The notes: generated by a model from the letters alone, not told the origin. Positions 53,655 through 63,354 are shown, counted from the stretch's first letter. The stretch is DNA of 64,000 nucleotides from Pseudomonas synxantha (GCF_900105675.1 NZ_LT629786.1:4216001-4280000); one strand, 5' to 3'. A program made the numbers and translations.

Positions 53655-55673
53655 ATGTCCCTGCCTTCTCTCTGGCGCTTGTCCCCCTTCGCCGCCGCCT
53701 TGTTGATCAGCTCCCCAGCCCACGCCCTGGAACTGCCACCCCAAGTGGTCACCGGCAACCCGCTGGGCAGCGAACAACTGGCCTCGCCTACCACAGTGCT
53801 GGAAGGTGATGAGCTGACCCTGCAACAAAAAGGCAGCCTCGGCGAAACCCTGAACAAGCAACCAGGGGTGTCATCTTCGTATTTCGGCCCGGGCGCCAGC
53901 CGCCCGATCATTCGCGGCCAGGATGGCGACCGCATTCGCATCCTGCGCAATGGTGTAGGCGCGCTGGACGCGTCGTCACTGTCCTACGACCACGCGGTGC
54001 CGCTCGACCCGATCAATGTAGACCGCATTGAAATCGTGCGCGGCCCGGCTGCCCTGCTGTATGGCGGCAGCGCCATCGGCGGTGTGGTCAATACCTTCGA
54101 CAACCGCATCCCCACCGAGGCTATCGAAGGCATCCACGGCGCCGGCGAGTTACGCTACGGCGGCGCCGATACCACCCGCAGCAGCGCGGGCAAGCTGGAA
54201 GCCGGCAACGGCACCTTCGCCCTGCACCTGGATGCCAATGCACGGGAATTCAACGACCTGAAAATCCCAGGTTATGCCCGCAGCCGCCACGCCCCGAACA
54301 CCGAAGACGGCCCAGGCAAGAACGGCCGCCTGGGCAACAGCGACGGGCGCCAGGACGGTGGCGCCGTCGGTGGTTCCTACACCTGGGACGATGGTTATGC
54401 CGGGCTCTCCTACAGCAACTACGACAGCAACTACGGCTCGCCGGCCGAGCAGGACGTGCGCATCCGCATGCAGCAGGATCACTACGCCTTTGCGTCCGAA
54501 ATCCGTAACCTGCAAGGGCCATTCACCTCGGTGAAACTCGACGCGGGCTACACCGACTATGAACATCGCGAAATCGAAGGCGGCGAGACCGGTACGATCT
54601 TCAAGAACAAAGGCTATGAAGCCCGTGTTGAAGCTCGCCACCAGCCGATCGGCCCATTCGATGGCGTGGTCGGCGCCCAAGTGACCCGCAACGAGTTCTC
54701 GGCCCTGGGCGAAGAAGCTTTCGTGCCGCAGACCGACACCAATGCCGGCGCACTGTTCATCCTCGAAGAAATGCAGGCCACCGAGCGCCTGAAACTCAGC
54801 CTCGGCGCCCGCGTGGAACACACCAGCGTCGATCCCGATGCCAAGGGCAACGAGCGATTTGCCAATGCCAGCAAGAGCAATGACTTCACCGCCGGCAGCC
54901 TGTCGTCCGGCGCGGTGTATACCCTCACGCCAATCTGGTCCCTGGCTGCTACGTTGGGCTACACCGAGCGCGCTCCGACCTTCTATGAGCTGTATGCCAA
55001 CGGCGCCCATGTCGCCACTGGCACCTTTGAGCTGGGCGATGCCAACCTGAAGAAAGAAAAAGCCGTGTCCAGCGACCTCGCGCTGCGCTTTGACAATGGC
55101 ACCCACAAGGGCAGCTTCGGCGTGTTCTACAGCCGCTTCTCCAACTACATCGGCCTGCTCGGTACGGGGCGCACTTTGAACGATGAAGGTGAAGAGGACG
55201 CGGGCGGTATCCCCGAATACGAATATTCCGGTGTGCGTGCGCGTTTCGCCGGCTTCGAAGCCCAGGATCACTGGCAGCTCGGCGAAGGCGCCTACGGCAA
55301 GTTCGCGTTGGAACTGTCGGGCGACTACACCCGCGCCACCAACCTGGACACCGGCGAAGCCCTGCCACGCATCGCGCCGCTGCGCTTGAACAGCGGCTTG
55401 CTATGGGAACTGGACCGTTGGCAGGCGCGTCTCGATGTGGAACACGCAGCAGGCCAAGGGCGCGTGCCGGATAACGAAAGCGGCACCGATGGCTACACCA
55501 CCCTCGGTGCGAGCGCGGGGTATCGCTTCAATGTCGGTGCGAGCCAGTGGCTTGCCTTCGTCAATGGCGAGAACCTGACCAACCAGACCGTGCGCTATGC
55601 CAGCTCGATCCTGCGCGACATCGCTCCAGCACCGGGGCGTAGTGTGCAGTTCGGCATCCGCACCACCTTCTGA
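53655..55673 (+). CDS. TonB-dependent outer-membrane receptor, ZnuD-like
   Basis: The 672-residue protein has a signal peptide (MSLPSLWRLSPFAAALLISSP, AHA cleavage) and a plug domain with GSLGETLNKQPGVSSSYFGP, SRPIIRGQDGDRIRIL and VDRIEIVRGPAALLYGGSAI. A beta-barrel follows, ending in RSVQFGIRTTF with a terminal phenylalanine. The plug and the AAxxP-x-x-P opening resemble zinc receptors of the ZnuD type. The Zur-like box directly upstream supports zinc uptake as its job. A REP element follows the gene. AGGA lies 7 bases before the ATG. Confidence 0.85.
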   Translation: MSLPSLWRLSPFAAALLISSPAHALELPPQVVTGNPLGSEQLASPTTVLEGDELTLQQKGSLGETLNKQPGVSSSYFGPGASRPIIRGQDGDRIRILRNGVGALDASSLSYDHAVPLDPINVDRIEIVRGPAALLYGGSAIGGVVNTFDNRIPTEAIEGIHGAGELRYGGADTTRSSAGKLEAGNGTFALHLDANAREFNDLKIPGYARSRHAPNTEDGPGKNGRLGNSDGRQDGGAVGGSYTWDDGYAGLSYSNYDSNYGSPAEQDVRIRMQQDHYAFASEIRNLQGPFTSVKLDAGYTDYEHREIEGGETGTIFKNKGYEARVEARHQPIGPFDGVVGAQVTRNEFSALGEEAFVPQTDTNAGALFILEEMQATERLKLSLGARVEHTSVDPDAKGNERFANASKSNDFTAGSLSSGAVYTLTPIWSLAATLGYTERAPTFYELYANGAHVATGTFELGDANLKKEKAVSSDLALRFDNGTHKGSFGVFYSRFSNYIGLLGTGRTLNDEGEEDAGGIPEYEYSGVRARFAGFEAQDHWQLGEGAYGKFALELSGDYTRATNLDTGEALPRIAPLRLNSGLLWELDRWQARLDVEHAAGQGRVPDNESGTDGYTTLGASAGYRFNVGASQWLAFVNGENLTNQTVRYASSILRDIAPAPGRSVQFGIRTTF

Positions 55674-55691
55674 CCCACACAGCAAATCCCC

Positions 55692-55746
55692 TGTGGGAGG
55701 GGGCTTGCCCCCGATAGCGACCGCCATCGGGAGCAAGCCCTCCCAC
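55692..55746. repeat. REP element
   Basis: TGTGGGAGGGGGCTTGCCCC with an inverted copy GCAAGCCCTCCCAC forms a compact P. fluorescens-type REP palindrome downstream of the TonB receptor gene. The rest of the 55674-56079 gap holds an inverted pair of DnaA-box-like sequences and the gcd promoter; I see no gene in it. Confidence 0.85.
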
Positions 55747-55953
55747 CTAAATTTTGCAGCGACAATGAGTCACTGTTACCAAAACTGAAATGATGCATCT
55801 TGCGATTCACCCTTTCTCAAAACGCCGCGCCGCATTATCCTTCGCAACAATCTGAAACGCTTCACCTCCCGGTCGATCCCCTTTGCCAATTTTTCCTATA
55901 CGCAAAGACAGCGCTGTCTTACCTCGACCAGCGCTGGAAGGGTTATTGCCCGC

Positions 55954-55978
55954 CTGTGGATAACTCGGTTATCCACAG
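55954..55978. promoter_or_regulatory. Inverted pair of DnaA-box consensus sequences upstream of gcd
   Basis: CTGTGGATAAC and GTTATCCACAG form a perfect 11-bp inverted repeat around TCG. Each arm contains a full DnaA-box consensus (TGTGGATAA at 55955-55963, TTATCCACA at 55969-55977). An A-rich stretch follows. The site is 102-126 bases before the gcd start. Confidence 0.65.
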
Positions 55979-56079
55979 AAAAAATCAAAAATAACGATGA
56001 ACCAAGCCCGAGCCGAATCGTCATCTACAGTGAGTGAAGCACGGGGTTACATAATTCCAACGTAACGGAGAAACACACT

Positions 56080-58497
56080 ATGAGCACTGATGGGGCTTCA
56101 AGCCCAAGCCGCCTGCTGCCCAGGCTGCTGGGGATCTTGCTGCTGATCATGGGGCTGGCCTTGCTGGCCGGCGGTGTCAAGCTGAGCATGCTCGGCGGGT
56201 CGCTGTACTACCTGCTGGCCGGTATCGGCATCGCCCTGACCGGCGTGTTGCTGCTCGCCACCCGCCGCGCCGCGCTGGGCCTTTATGCACTGGTATTGTT
56301 CGCCAGTACCGTGTGGGCACTGTGGGAAGTCGGGCTGGACTGGTGGCAACTGGTGCCGCGCCTGGCCCTGCTGTTCGCCCTGGGCATCGTCATGCTGCTG
56401 CCGTGGTTTCGCCGTCCGTTGCTGCGCGGCCAAGCCGCGCCATTGGGCACTGGCGCGCTGAGCGTGGCCGTGGTGCTGGCCGGTGCTACCGCCCTGGCCA
56501 GCCAGTTCACCAACCCAGGTGAAATGGTCAAGACTGGCCAACTGGACCGCGACGCGGTGCCGGGCATGGCCAGCGCTGCACCGGCCCAGGCTGATGGCGA
56601 CTGGAATTCCTATGGCCGTTCCGCCCACGGGGATCGTTATTCGCCACTGGCACAGATCACCCCGGAAAATGCGCATAAGCTGGTGCCCGCGTGGACCTTC
56701 CGTACCGGCGACATCCCTGGCCCAGGCGACCCCGGTGAAACCACCGCGGAAAACACCCCGCTGAAAGTCAACGGCATGCTCTACGTGTGCACTCCGCACA
56801 GCCAAGTGATTGCCCTGGACCCGGACACCGGCAAGGAAATCTGGCGTTTCGACCCGAAGATCACCACCCAGGGTGCTGAAAGCTTCAAGGGTTGGGCGCA
56901 CATGACTTGCCGTGGCGTGTCGTACCACGATGACGCTGCCTACGCTTCCGAGCAGAGCCCCACCGGCAGCGCCAGCCCGGCTGCCGCGCCGAATGCCTGC
57001 CCGAAACGCATCTTCGTCCCTACTGCTGACACTCGCCTGATCGCCCTGAACGCCGACACCGGCAAGATGTGCGAAGACTTCGGTGACAAAGGCCAGGTCG
57101 ACCTGCGTGCCAACATCGGCAGCTTCGCCCCAGGCGGTTACTACTCCACCTCGCCACCGGCCGTGACCAAGAACCTGGTAGTGATCGGCGGTCACGTGAC
57201 CGACAACGTTTCGATCGATGAGCCAAGCGGCGTGATCCGTGCGTTCGACGTGCACACCGGCAAACTGGTGTGGAACTGGGACAGCGGCAACCCGGACGAC
57301 ACCACCCCGTTGGCCGAGGGCAAGACCTACACCCGCAACTCGCCGAACATGTGGTCCATGTTCGCCGTGGATGAAAAACTCGGCATGCTTTACCTGCCGA
57401 TGGGCAACCAGATGCCCGACCAGTACGGCGGCGACCGTACCGACGATTCGGAAAAATACGCCGCTGGCCTGACGGCCCTGGACATCGACACCGGCCACGT
57501 GAAGTGGACCTTCCAGTTCACCCACCACGACCTGTGGGACATGGACGTCGGCGGCCAGCCTTCGTTGATCGACATCAAGACCGAAGCCGGCGTCAAGCAG
57601 GCCGTGATGGCGTCGACCAAGCAAGGCAGCATCTACGTGCTGGACCGCGCTACCGGCCAGCCGGTGGTGCCAATCCACGAAGTTGCCGTACCCCAAGGCG
57701 CAGTGGCGGGCGACCGTACCTCCCCTACCCAGCCCAAGTCCGACCTGAACTTCATGCCGCCGCCGTTGAAAGAACGCGACATGTGGGGCGTTACGCCGTT
57801 CGACCAACTGATCTGCCGGATCGACTTCAAGTCGATGCGCTACGACGGCCCGTTCACCCCACCATCGCTGCAAGGCTCGATCGTTTACCCAGGTAACTTC
57901 GGTGTGTTCGACTGGGGCGGCATCTCGGTCGATCCAGTACGCCAGATCGCCTTCGTGAACCCGAGCTACATGGCGTTCAAATCGAAACTGATCCCGGCTG
58001 CAGACATCGCCAAGCAAGGCCCACGCGTCAGCGAAACCGAAGGCGTACAGCCAAACAAAGGCGCGCCGTACGGCGTGATCCTTGAAGCGTTGCTGTCGCC
58101 CATGGGCCTGCCGTGCCAGGCACCAGCGTGGGGCTACGTGGCAGCGGTCGACCTGACCAACCACCAGACCATCTGGATGCACAAGAACGGCACCGTGCGT
58201 GACAGCTCGCCGGTTCCTATCCCGCTGACCATGGGTGTGCCTAGCCTGGGCGGTACGTTCACCACCGCCGGTGGCGTCGCGTTCCTCAGCGGCACCCTCG
58301 ACCAGTACCTGCGTGCCTATGACGTGAAAAACGGCAAGCAACTGTGGGAAGGCCGCCTGCCTGCAGGCGCGCAAACCACACCGATGACCTACACCGGCAA
58401 GGACGGCAAGCAGTACGTGCTGGTCATGGCTGGCGGTCATGGTTCCCTGGGTACCAAACAGGGTGACTATGTGATGGCGTTCAAACTGCCGGATTAA
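56080..58497 (+). CDS. gcd: Membrane-bound PQQ-dependent glucose dehydrogenase
   Basis: The 805-residue protein has about five N-terminal membrane helices followed by a periplasmic PQQ beta-propeller. Diagnostic parts are DWNSYGRSAHGDRYSPLAQI, a PAWTFRTGD strand, TPLKVNGMLYVCTPHSQVIALD, FTHHDLWDMDVGGQPSLID and the closing GGHGSLGTKQGDYV. It oxidises glucose to gluconate in the periplasm and passes electrons to ubiquinone. In soil pseudomonads this drives mineral phosphate solubilisation. CGGAG lies 10 bases before the ATG and a strong terminator follows. A long open frame on the opposite strand is a GC-composition shadow. Confidence 0.96.
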   Translation: MSTDGASSPSRLLPRLLGILLLIMGLALLAGGVKLSMLGGSLYYLLAGIGIALTGVLLLATRRAALGLYALVLFASTVWALWEVGLDWWQLVPRLALLFALGIVMLLPWFRRPLLRGQAAPLGTGALSVAVVLAGATALASQFTNPGEMVKTGQLDRDAVPGMASAAPAQADGDWNSYGRSAHGDRYSPLAQITPENAHKLVPAWTFRTGDIPGPGDPGETTAENTPLKVNGMLYVCTPHSQVIALDPDTGKEIWRFDPKITTQGAESFKGWAHMTCRGVSYHDDAAYASEQSPTGSASPAAAPNACPKRIFVPTADTRLIALNADTGKMCEDFGDKGQVDLRANIGSFAPGGYYSTSPPAVTKNLVVIGGHVTDNVSIDEPSGVIRAFDVHTGKLVWNWDSGNPDDTTPLAEGKTYTRNSPNMWSMFAVDEKLGMLYLPMGNQMPDQYGGDRTDDSEKYAAGLTALDIDTGHVKWTFQFTHHDLWDMDVGGQPSLIDIKTEAGVKQAVMASTKQGSIYVLDRATGQPVVPIHEVAVPQGAVAGDRTSPTQPKSDLNFMPPPLKERDMWGVTPFDQLICRIDFKSMRYDGPFTPPSLQGSIVYPGNFGVFDWGGISVDPVRQIAFVNPSYMAFKSKLIPAADIAKQGPRVSETEGVQPNKGAPYGVILEALLSPMGLPCQAPAWGYVAAVDLTNHQTIWMHKNGTVRDSSPVPIPLTMGVPSLGGTFTTAGGVAFLSGTLDQYLRAYDVKNGKQLWEGRLPAGAQTTPMTYTGKDGKQYVLVMAGGHGSLGTKQGDYVMAFKLPD

Positions 58498-58520
58498 GTG
58501 GACCCGGCGGTAAAACAAAG

Positions 58521-58552
58521 GCGGCTACCTGATGGGTAGCCGCTTTTTTTTT
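58521..58552 (+). terminator. Rho-independent terminator of gcd
   Basis: GCGGCTACC (58521-58529) and GGTAGCCGC (58535-58543) form a perfect 9-bp stem followed directly by nine T residues. Confidence 0.95.
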
Positions 58553-58720
58553 CGTCTGCCAAAAATTGACGATCGTTAATACGCGATTAATCAGCCGGCT
58601 AAAAAACCAGCGTTTCAAGAAAAGTCCTATCGGTCCCCTGCGCCCTTAAAACTAATTTAGTGCACACGCCCTGCGTACCCTATACGCACACTGATAAAAC
58701 TCTAAAGGGAGCTTCTGAAC

Positions 58721-59566
58721 ATGATGGACCATGCTGCGACAAAACCAACCACGTGCAAATCAGCAAAAATTATAGAACTTGAATACCTCGACACTTCCAG
58801 TCTGAAACAACTGATCAGCGGAGAAGTACTTGCCATCCGGATACCTGAGTTTGCGAACGCCAAAACCAGCGAGCGGTTAAAGCAAATCATCGGTGAGGCC
58901 GACACGCTGGAACAATACAGCCATGAAACCTACGAGGATGGCCACGTCGTACAGCATTTCTACGGCGTGCATCGCTGGGGCACCCCGTTCAACTCCACCT
59001 ACGGCAAGGCTGCCGGCAGCGATGCCCAAGCCAAATATTATGCTGACGCGGCCCATATGCGCGGTGTGATCGACAGCATTTGCGCACCTGAAAAGCCGCC
59101 CATCCAACACCTGATGGAGCAGCTCCAGGAGATCTGGCCGCAAGGCTCAGTCACCGCAGCTTTTCAAGGCCAACCGATGTTCTGCGGGATTATCCGCGCC
59201 ATGTTTCCCGAGACGGCGCACCTCTCGGAAACGGTTCCCCATGTGGATTGCCTGCCTCTGTCGATCGCGGAACTGGAACACCAATTCAGCGCCAATATTT
59301 ATCTGGAAACGCCGCCATCAGGCGGAGAGTTGATCATCTGGGATACCGAGGCCTTTGCCTATGACGAGGTCAAGCGTTTCGAAGGCGCACAACTGCCCGA
59401 GGACCGTTTGCAAAAGCCGTTGCGTATCCAGCCGCGCAACAACGAACTGGTGATCATCAATACCCGCCGCCCCCACGCCATTTGCGGATTCGAGTCGGGA
59501 AAACGTATCAGCATGCAGTCGTTTATCGGCTATACCCCTGGCGAACCGTTTTATTTCTGGTGCTGA
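58721..59566 (+). CDS. 2-oxoglutarate/Fe(II)-type oxygenase-like protein
   Basis: The 281-residue protein shows the 2OG-oxygenase iron triad as H174 and D176 in VPHVDCLPLS and H252 in RRPHAICGF. R262 (ESGKRIS) is ten residues later, where the 2OG-binding arginine is expected. The central ANIYLETPPSGGELIIWD strands fit the double-stranded beta-helix fold. The ATG at 58721 or 58724 follows AGGGAG. It is followed after 34 bases by an aromatic amino-acid decarboxylase gene, so the two may act in turn on the same compound. The actual substrate is not known. Confidence 0.75.
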   Translation: MMDHAATKPTTCKSAKIIELEYLDTSSLKQLISGEVLAIRIPEFANAKTSERLKQIIGEADTLEQYSHETYEDGHVVQHFYGVHRWGTPFNSTYGKAAGSDAQAKYYADAAHMRGVIDSICAPEKPPIQHLMEQLQEIWPQGSVTAAFQGQPMFCGIIRAMFPETAHLSETVPHVDCLPLSIAELEHQFSANIYLETPPSGGELIIWDTEAFAYDEVKRFEGAQLPEDRLQKPLRIQPRNNELVIINTRRPHAICGFESGKRISMQSFIGYTPGEPFYFWC

Positions 59567-59600
59567 TACTTTTAACTCGCTTGCAAATGGATATGTTTTT

Positions 59601-61025
59601 ATGACCCCCGAAGAATTCCGTCGCCATGGCTACGCCATGATCGACCTGATCGCAGACTATCGACAAAACATCGAGCAACGCGGCGTGCAGCCCACCACGG
59701 TACCTGGCGAGATCAAAGCTGCCCTGCCGGTGAGCCCGCCTGAAAGCGCCGAACCCTTCGAACAGATCATGGGTGATGTGGAAAAACTGATCATGCCCGG
59801 GCTGCTGCACTGGCAGCATCCCAGTTTTTTCGGTTTCTTCCCCTCCAACGTGGAACTGTCCTCGGTACTGGGCGATTGCCTGAGCACCGGCTTGGGTGTG
59901 GTGGGATTGTCTTGGCAATCCAGCCCGGCGCTTACCGAAATTGAGGAAGTGACCACCGACTGGCTGCGCGACATGATCGGCCTGAGCCGCGAATGGAGCG
60001 GCGTGATCCAGGACTCCGCGTCAACCTCCACTCTGGTGGCACTCATCAGCGCCAGAGAACGCAGCTCCCAGTACGCGCTGATGCATGACGGCCTGCAAGA
60101 CAGCGGCGCGCCCCTGATCGTCTACACCTCAGCCCACGCCCATAGTTCAGTGAACAAGGCGGCCATTCTCGCTGGATTCGGCCAGAACAATATCCGCACG
60201 GTCGCCACCGACGAACGCAACGCCATGTCACCCCAGGCGTTAGCGCAAGCCATCGAGCAAGACCTGGCCGCTGGCAACCGCCCCTGCGTAGTGATTGCCA
60301 CCACCGGGACCACGGCCGCCATGGCGATCGACCCCCTGGATGCAATTGGTGAACTGACCCAGCGCCATGGCTTGTGGCTGCATGTCGACTCAGCCATGGC
60401 CGGCGCCGCAATGATCCTGCCGGAGTGCCGAGCGCTGTGGCGTGGTATCGAAAACGCCGACTCCCTGGTCCTCAACCCGCATAAGTGGCTGGGCGCAGCC
60501 TTCGATTGCTCGGTGTACTTCGTTCGCGACCCTGAGCATTTGATTCGCATCATGACCACCAACCCGAGCTATCTGCAGTCCAACGCCGACGGCCAGGTCA
60601 GAAACTACCGCGACTGGCGGATTTCCCTGGGTAGCCGCTTCCGCGCCCTGAAGCTGTGGTTCCTGATCCGCGAGCAAGGCGTCAGCGGCCTGCAAGCGCG
60701 GCTGCGACGAGACCTGGCTAATGCGCGCTGGCTGGCGGAGCAGATTGAAGGCAGTGCGCACTGGAAACTGGTGGCCGCGCCGGCCCTGCAAACCCTGTGC
60801 ATTCGCTACGAACCGCCAGGCTTGAGCGGCGAAGCGCTGGATAAGCACACACGCGACTGGGCAGAAAGGCTCAACCTGTCAGGCAAAGCCTACGTCACGC
60901 CGGCGATCCTCGATGAACGCTGGATGGTGCGCGTGTCCATCGGCGCACTGGGCACCGAGCGCCAGCATGTCGAAGGGTTGTGGGCGCTATTGCAGTCCCT
61001 GGTGATTGAAATGCCTTCTAGATAG
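59601..61025 (+). CDS. Pyridoxal-phosphate aromatic-L-amino-acid decarboxylase
   Basis: The 474-residue protein matches group II decarboxylases along its length: MTPEEFRRHGYAMIDLIADY, LLHWQHPSFFGFFPSN, the pocket segment TSAHAHSSVNKAA, LHVDSAMAGAAMI and the PLP lysine K295 in NPHKWLGAAFDCS. It is of the DOPA/5-hydroxytryptophan/tryptophan decarboxylase type seen in other pseudomonads; I cannot decide which amino acid. It is probably co-transcribed with the oxygenase gene before it. Its end overlaps the convergent GGDEF-EAL gene by 8 bases. Confidence 0.92.
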   Translation: MTPEEFRRHGYAMIDLIADYRQNIEQRGVQPTTVPGEIKAALPVSPPESAEPFEQIMGDVEKLIMPGLLHWQHPSFFGFFPSNVELSSVLGDCLSTGLGVVGLSWQSSPALTEIEEVTTDWLRDMIGLSREWSGVIQDSASTSTLVALISARERSSQYALMHDGLQDSGAPLIVYTSAHAHSSVNKAAILAGFGQNNIRTVATDERNAMSPQALAQAIEQDLAAGNRPCVVIATTGTTAAMAIDPLDAIGELTQRHGLWLHVDSAMAGAAMILPECRALWRGIENADSLVLNPHKWLGAAFDCSVYFVRDPEHLIRIMTTNPSYLQSNADGQVRNYRDWRISLGSRFRALKLWFLIREQGVSGLQARLRRDLANARWLAEQIEGSAHWKLVAAPALQTLCIRYEPPGLSGEALDKHTRDWAERLNLSGKAYVTPAILDERWMVRVSIGALGTERQHVEGLWALLQSLVIEMPSR

Positions 61026-63354
61026 GCACCCGCTCACGCCTCATCCACCTCTCGAACGCCATGGCATTCAAGGGCCGGCTGATCAGGTAGCCCTGGGCGG
61101 TGTCGCATTTCCAGCGCTTGAGCAGGGTGAGGCTGTGCTCGAACTCAACGCCTTCGGCCACCACCTTGAGCCCCAGGTTATGGCTCATCTCGATGGTGGA
61201 GCGCACGATCACACCATCGCCGCTGGTACTGTCGAGATTGCGCACAAAAGACTGGTCAATCTTCAACTCTTGCACTGGCAGGCGCTGCAATTGCGCCAGG
61301 GATGAATAACCAGTGCCGAAATCATCCACAGACAGGCTGATGCCGCAACCACGCAACTGTTCCAGCACGCTGAGGGCCTGTTGCGGGTTGTGCATGATGG
61401 CGCTTTCGGTGATTTCGAAAATCAAGTGTTCGGCCGCCACCCCGTATTGCATCAACATTGCGGTGACGCGAACGGCCAGTTCATCATCGGCCAGGTCATC
61501 CACGGATATATTCACTGACAGCTGCATCGGCAAGCCACGCTGCGCCCACTCTGCCATTTGGCGAATGGCCTCCTCGATCACCCATAGGGTCAGGCCGCCC
61601 ATGCTGCCGGTACGCTCGGCGAGGGGAATGAACTCAGCGGGCGAGACTTGTCCGAAGCTTGGATGTTGCCAACGCAACAGGGCTTCGGCCTGGCGCACGT
61701 GGCCATGGGTGAGGTCGAGCTTGGGCTGGTAGCACAGGAACAACTCGCGTTCGATCACCGCGCGGCGCAGGTCGCGGATCAGGGCGATCTGGCGTTGGTG
61801 AGCGAGGTCGCGGTCCGGCTGGTATATCTGCAGATGCCCCGGCAAGTTGGCCGCGTCATGCCGGGCGATGGCGGCGCGATTGATCAATTCGTCTACCTGC
61901 TGCCCGTCAGCGGGGTACGCCGCGATACCGATGCTCACTTCGTGGCGCACTTCGTCGTTGCCGATGTGCTTGGGTTCGGTCAGCAGTCCGTAGAGGCGGT
62001 CAGCACGGGCCACAGCGCGGTCGATCCCGGTGTTTTCCAGCAACAGCAGGAACTCACTGCCGGCCATACGTGCCGCAGTGTCGCTGGCCAGCAGGCTCAT
62101 GGACAGGCAACGACTGGCTTCGCGCAACATTTGCTCGACACCCTGGGGGCCGAAGCTTTCATTGATGACCCGGTAGTTTTCAATCCCCAGGTACAGCAGC
62201 ACCACCGGCCGCCGCGCACTGATCGCACTGCCCAGGCGCTCCATGGCCAGGGCGCGATTGGGCAGGCCAGTGAGCGGGTCATGCAAGGCGTTATGGGCCA
62301 GTTGCCGTTCGCGCATGGCGATACCGCTTTGCATGGCATTGAAGGCGCGGGCCAGCAGGCCGAACTCATCATGGCTACGCACCCGCACCGGTGTGCGGTA
62401 GTCACCGGCACCTATGCGTTCGGCGGCTTGCACCAACGCATCGAGGGGGCGCGACACTCGCCGTGCAAGCAACAACGCCGCCGCCAGGGAGACCAGCAAC
62501 ACCGCCAGGGCAATTGCGAGAAATTGCCGGTCCAGCGGTGCAAAGGATTGCAGGGCATGGTCCAGCGGGCTTTGCAGCAAGACGCGCACCTCATCGCGTT
62601 CACCGGCGTTGGCCAAAGGCAGTACTTGGCTGAGCACGCGCTGGCCATGAAACAGATACACCTGCGCCTGCGGTTCGAGGCGCGCCGCACGCAGCAGGCT
62701 GGTGACCGTAGCGCGGTAGCCATCGGGTTGGGTCGTAAAGAGCTGGCCGACACGGTCGTCCTGCACACTGAGAAACGACACCTCAAGGTTGCTCATGGAC
62801 CGTAGCTCATGGGCAAATTGCGCATCCATGGGGAAGCCCATGACCACGCGGGCGATGGGCTGCGGGTCGAGCATTTCCTTTTGCACCAGTAAGTAGGGTT
62901 GCCCATCCATCGCCACGATCAGCATTTGCTGACTGCTGCGCCGCGCCTGGCGCAACGCCTCCTGATAGGGAAACAGCTGGCCCCGAGCCAGCACTGGTAA
63001 CGTACTGGCGATGACCTTGTCATCGAGATCAAGTACGAACACCGCACTGGAGCTGACCCCGGTCCCATGCCGACGCAGCGCCGCTTGTATCTCCGTGGCC
63101 TCGCCGCTGGCCACCGCACGCTTGAAAGGACCGTCGACGGTGAGCCAGTCCAAGCCGTATTGCAGGCGGCGACCGCGCAGATCCAACAAGCGTTCGAACA
63201 CCTGTCGACCGGTGTTCAACTGCACCTCGGCCTGGTTTTCCACGGCGCGGGTAGTGGCAGCCTTGACCGCGAAGTAAGTCGCGACCACGACCACCAGCAA
63301 CAACAGCGCCAACACCGCGGCAATGCGGGTTTGAAAAGTGTGGCGCCACTGCAT
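61018..63354 (-). CDS. Membrane GGDEF-EAL protein with periplasmic sensor
   Basis: The protein (about 778 residues from the ATG at 63354, which has GAGGG upstream; an ATG at 63360 is also possible) has a membrane helix and a periplasmic sensor of about 230 residues. A second helix (FLAIALAVLLVSLAAALLLA), a HAMP linker (RRVSRPLDALVQAAERIGAG), and a GGDEF domain follow. The GGDEF signature is AGSEF, so cyclase activity is unlikely. The C-terminal EAL domain keeps EALLRW, LSVNISVDD, SVDDFGTGYSS and KIDQSFVR, predicting c-di-GMP phosphodiesterase activity. The nearly palindromic site 63445-63467 lies about 90 bases upstream. Confidence 0.9.
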   Translation of the reverse strand: MQWRHTFQTRIAAVLALLLLVVVVATYFAVKAATTRAVENQAEVQLNTGRQVFERLLDLRGRRLQYGLDWLTVDGPFKRAVASGEATEIQAALRRHGTGVSSSAVFVLDLDDKVIASTLPVLARGQLFPYQEALRQARRSSQQMLIVAMDGQPYLLVQKEMLDPQPIARVVMGFPMDAQFAHELRSMSNLEVSFLSVQDDRVGQLFTTQPDGYRATVTSLLRAARLEPQAQVYLFHGQRVLSQVLPLANAGERDEVRVLLQSPLDHALQSFAPLDRQFLAIALAVLLVSLAAALLLARRVSRPLDALVQAAERIGAGDYRTPVRVRSHDEFGLLARAFNAMQSGIAMRERQLAHNALHDPLTGLPNRALAMERLGSAISARRPVVLLYLGIENYRVINESFGPQGVEQMLREASRCLSMSLLASDTAARMAGSEFLLLLENTGIDRAVARADRLYGLLTEPKHIGNDEVRHEVSIGIAAYPADGQQVDELINRAAIARHDAANLPGHLQIYQPDRDLAHQRQIALIRDLRRAVIERELFLCYQPKLDLTHGHVRQAEALLRWQHPSFGQVSPAEFIPLAERTGSMGGLTLWVIEEAIRQMAEWAQRGLPMQLSVNISVDDLADDELAVRVTAMLMQYGVAAEHLIFEITESAIMHNPQQALSVLEQLRGCGISLSVDDFGTGYSSLAQLQRLPVQELKIDQSFVRNLDSTSGDGVIVRSTIEMSHNLGLKVVAEGVEFEHSLTLLKRWKCDTAQGYLISRPLNAMAFERWMRRERVPI

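Noticed and set aside
55800..55994. 64-codon open frame between the TonB receptor and gcd
   Set aside because: It spans the DnaA-box palindrome and lacks a ribosome-binding site and coding character.
56098..58518. 806-codon open frame antisense to gcd
   Set aside because: The sense strand is unmistakable glucose dehydrogenase with a terminator; the antisense frame even runs into that terminator region.
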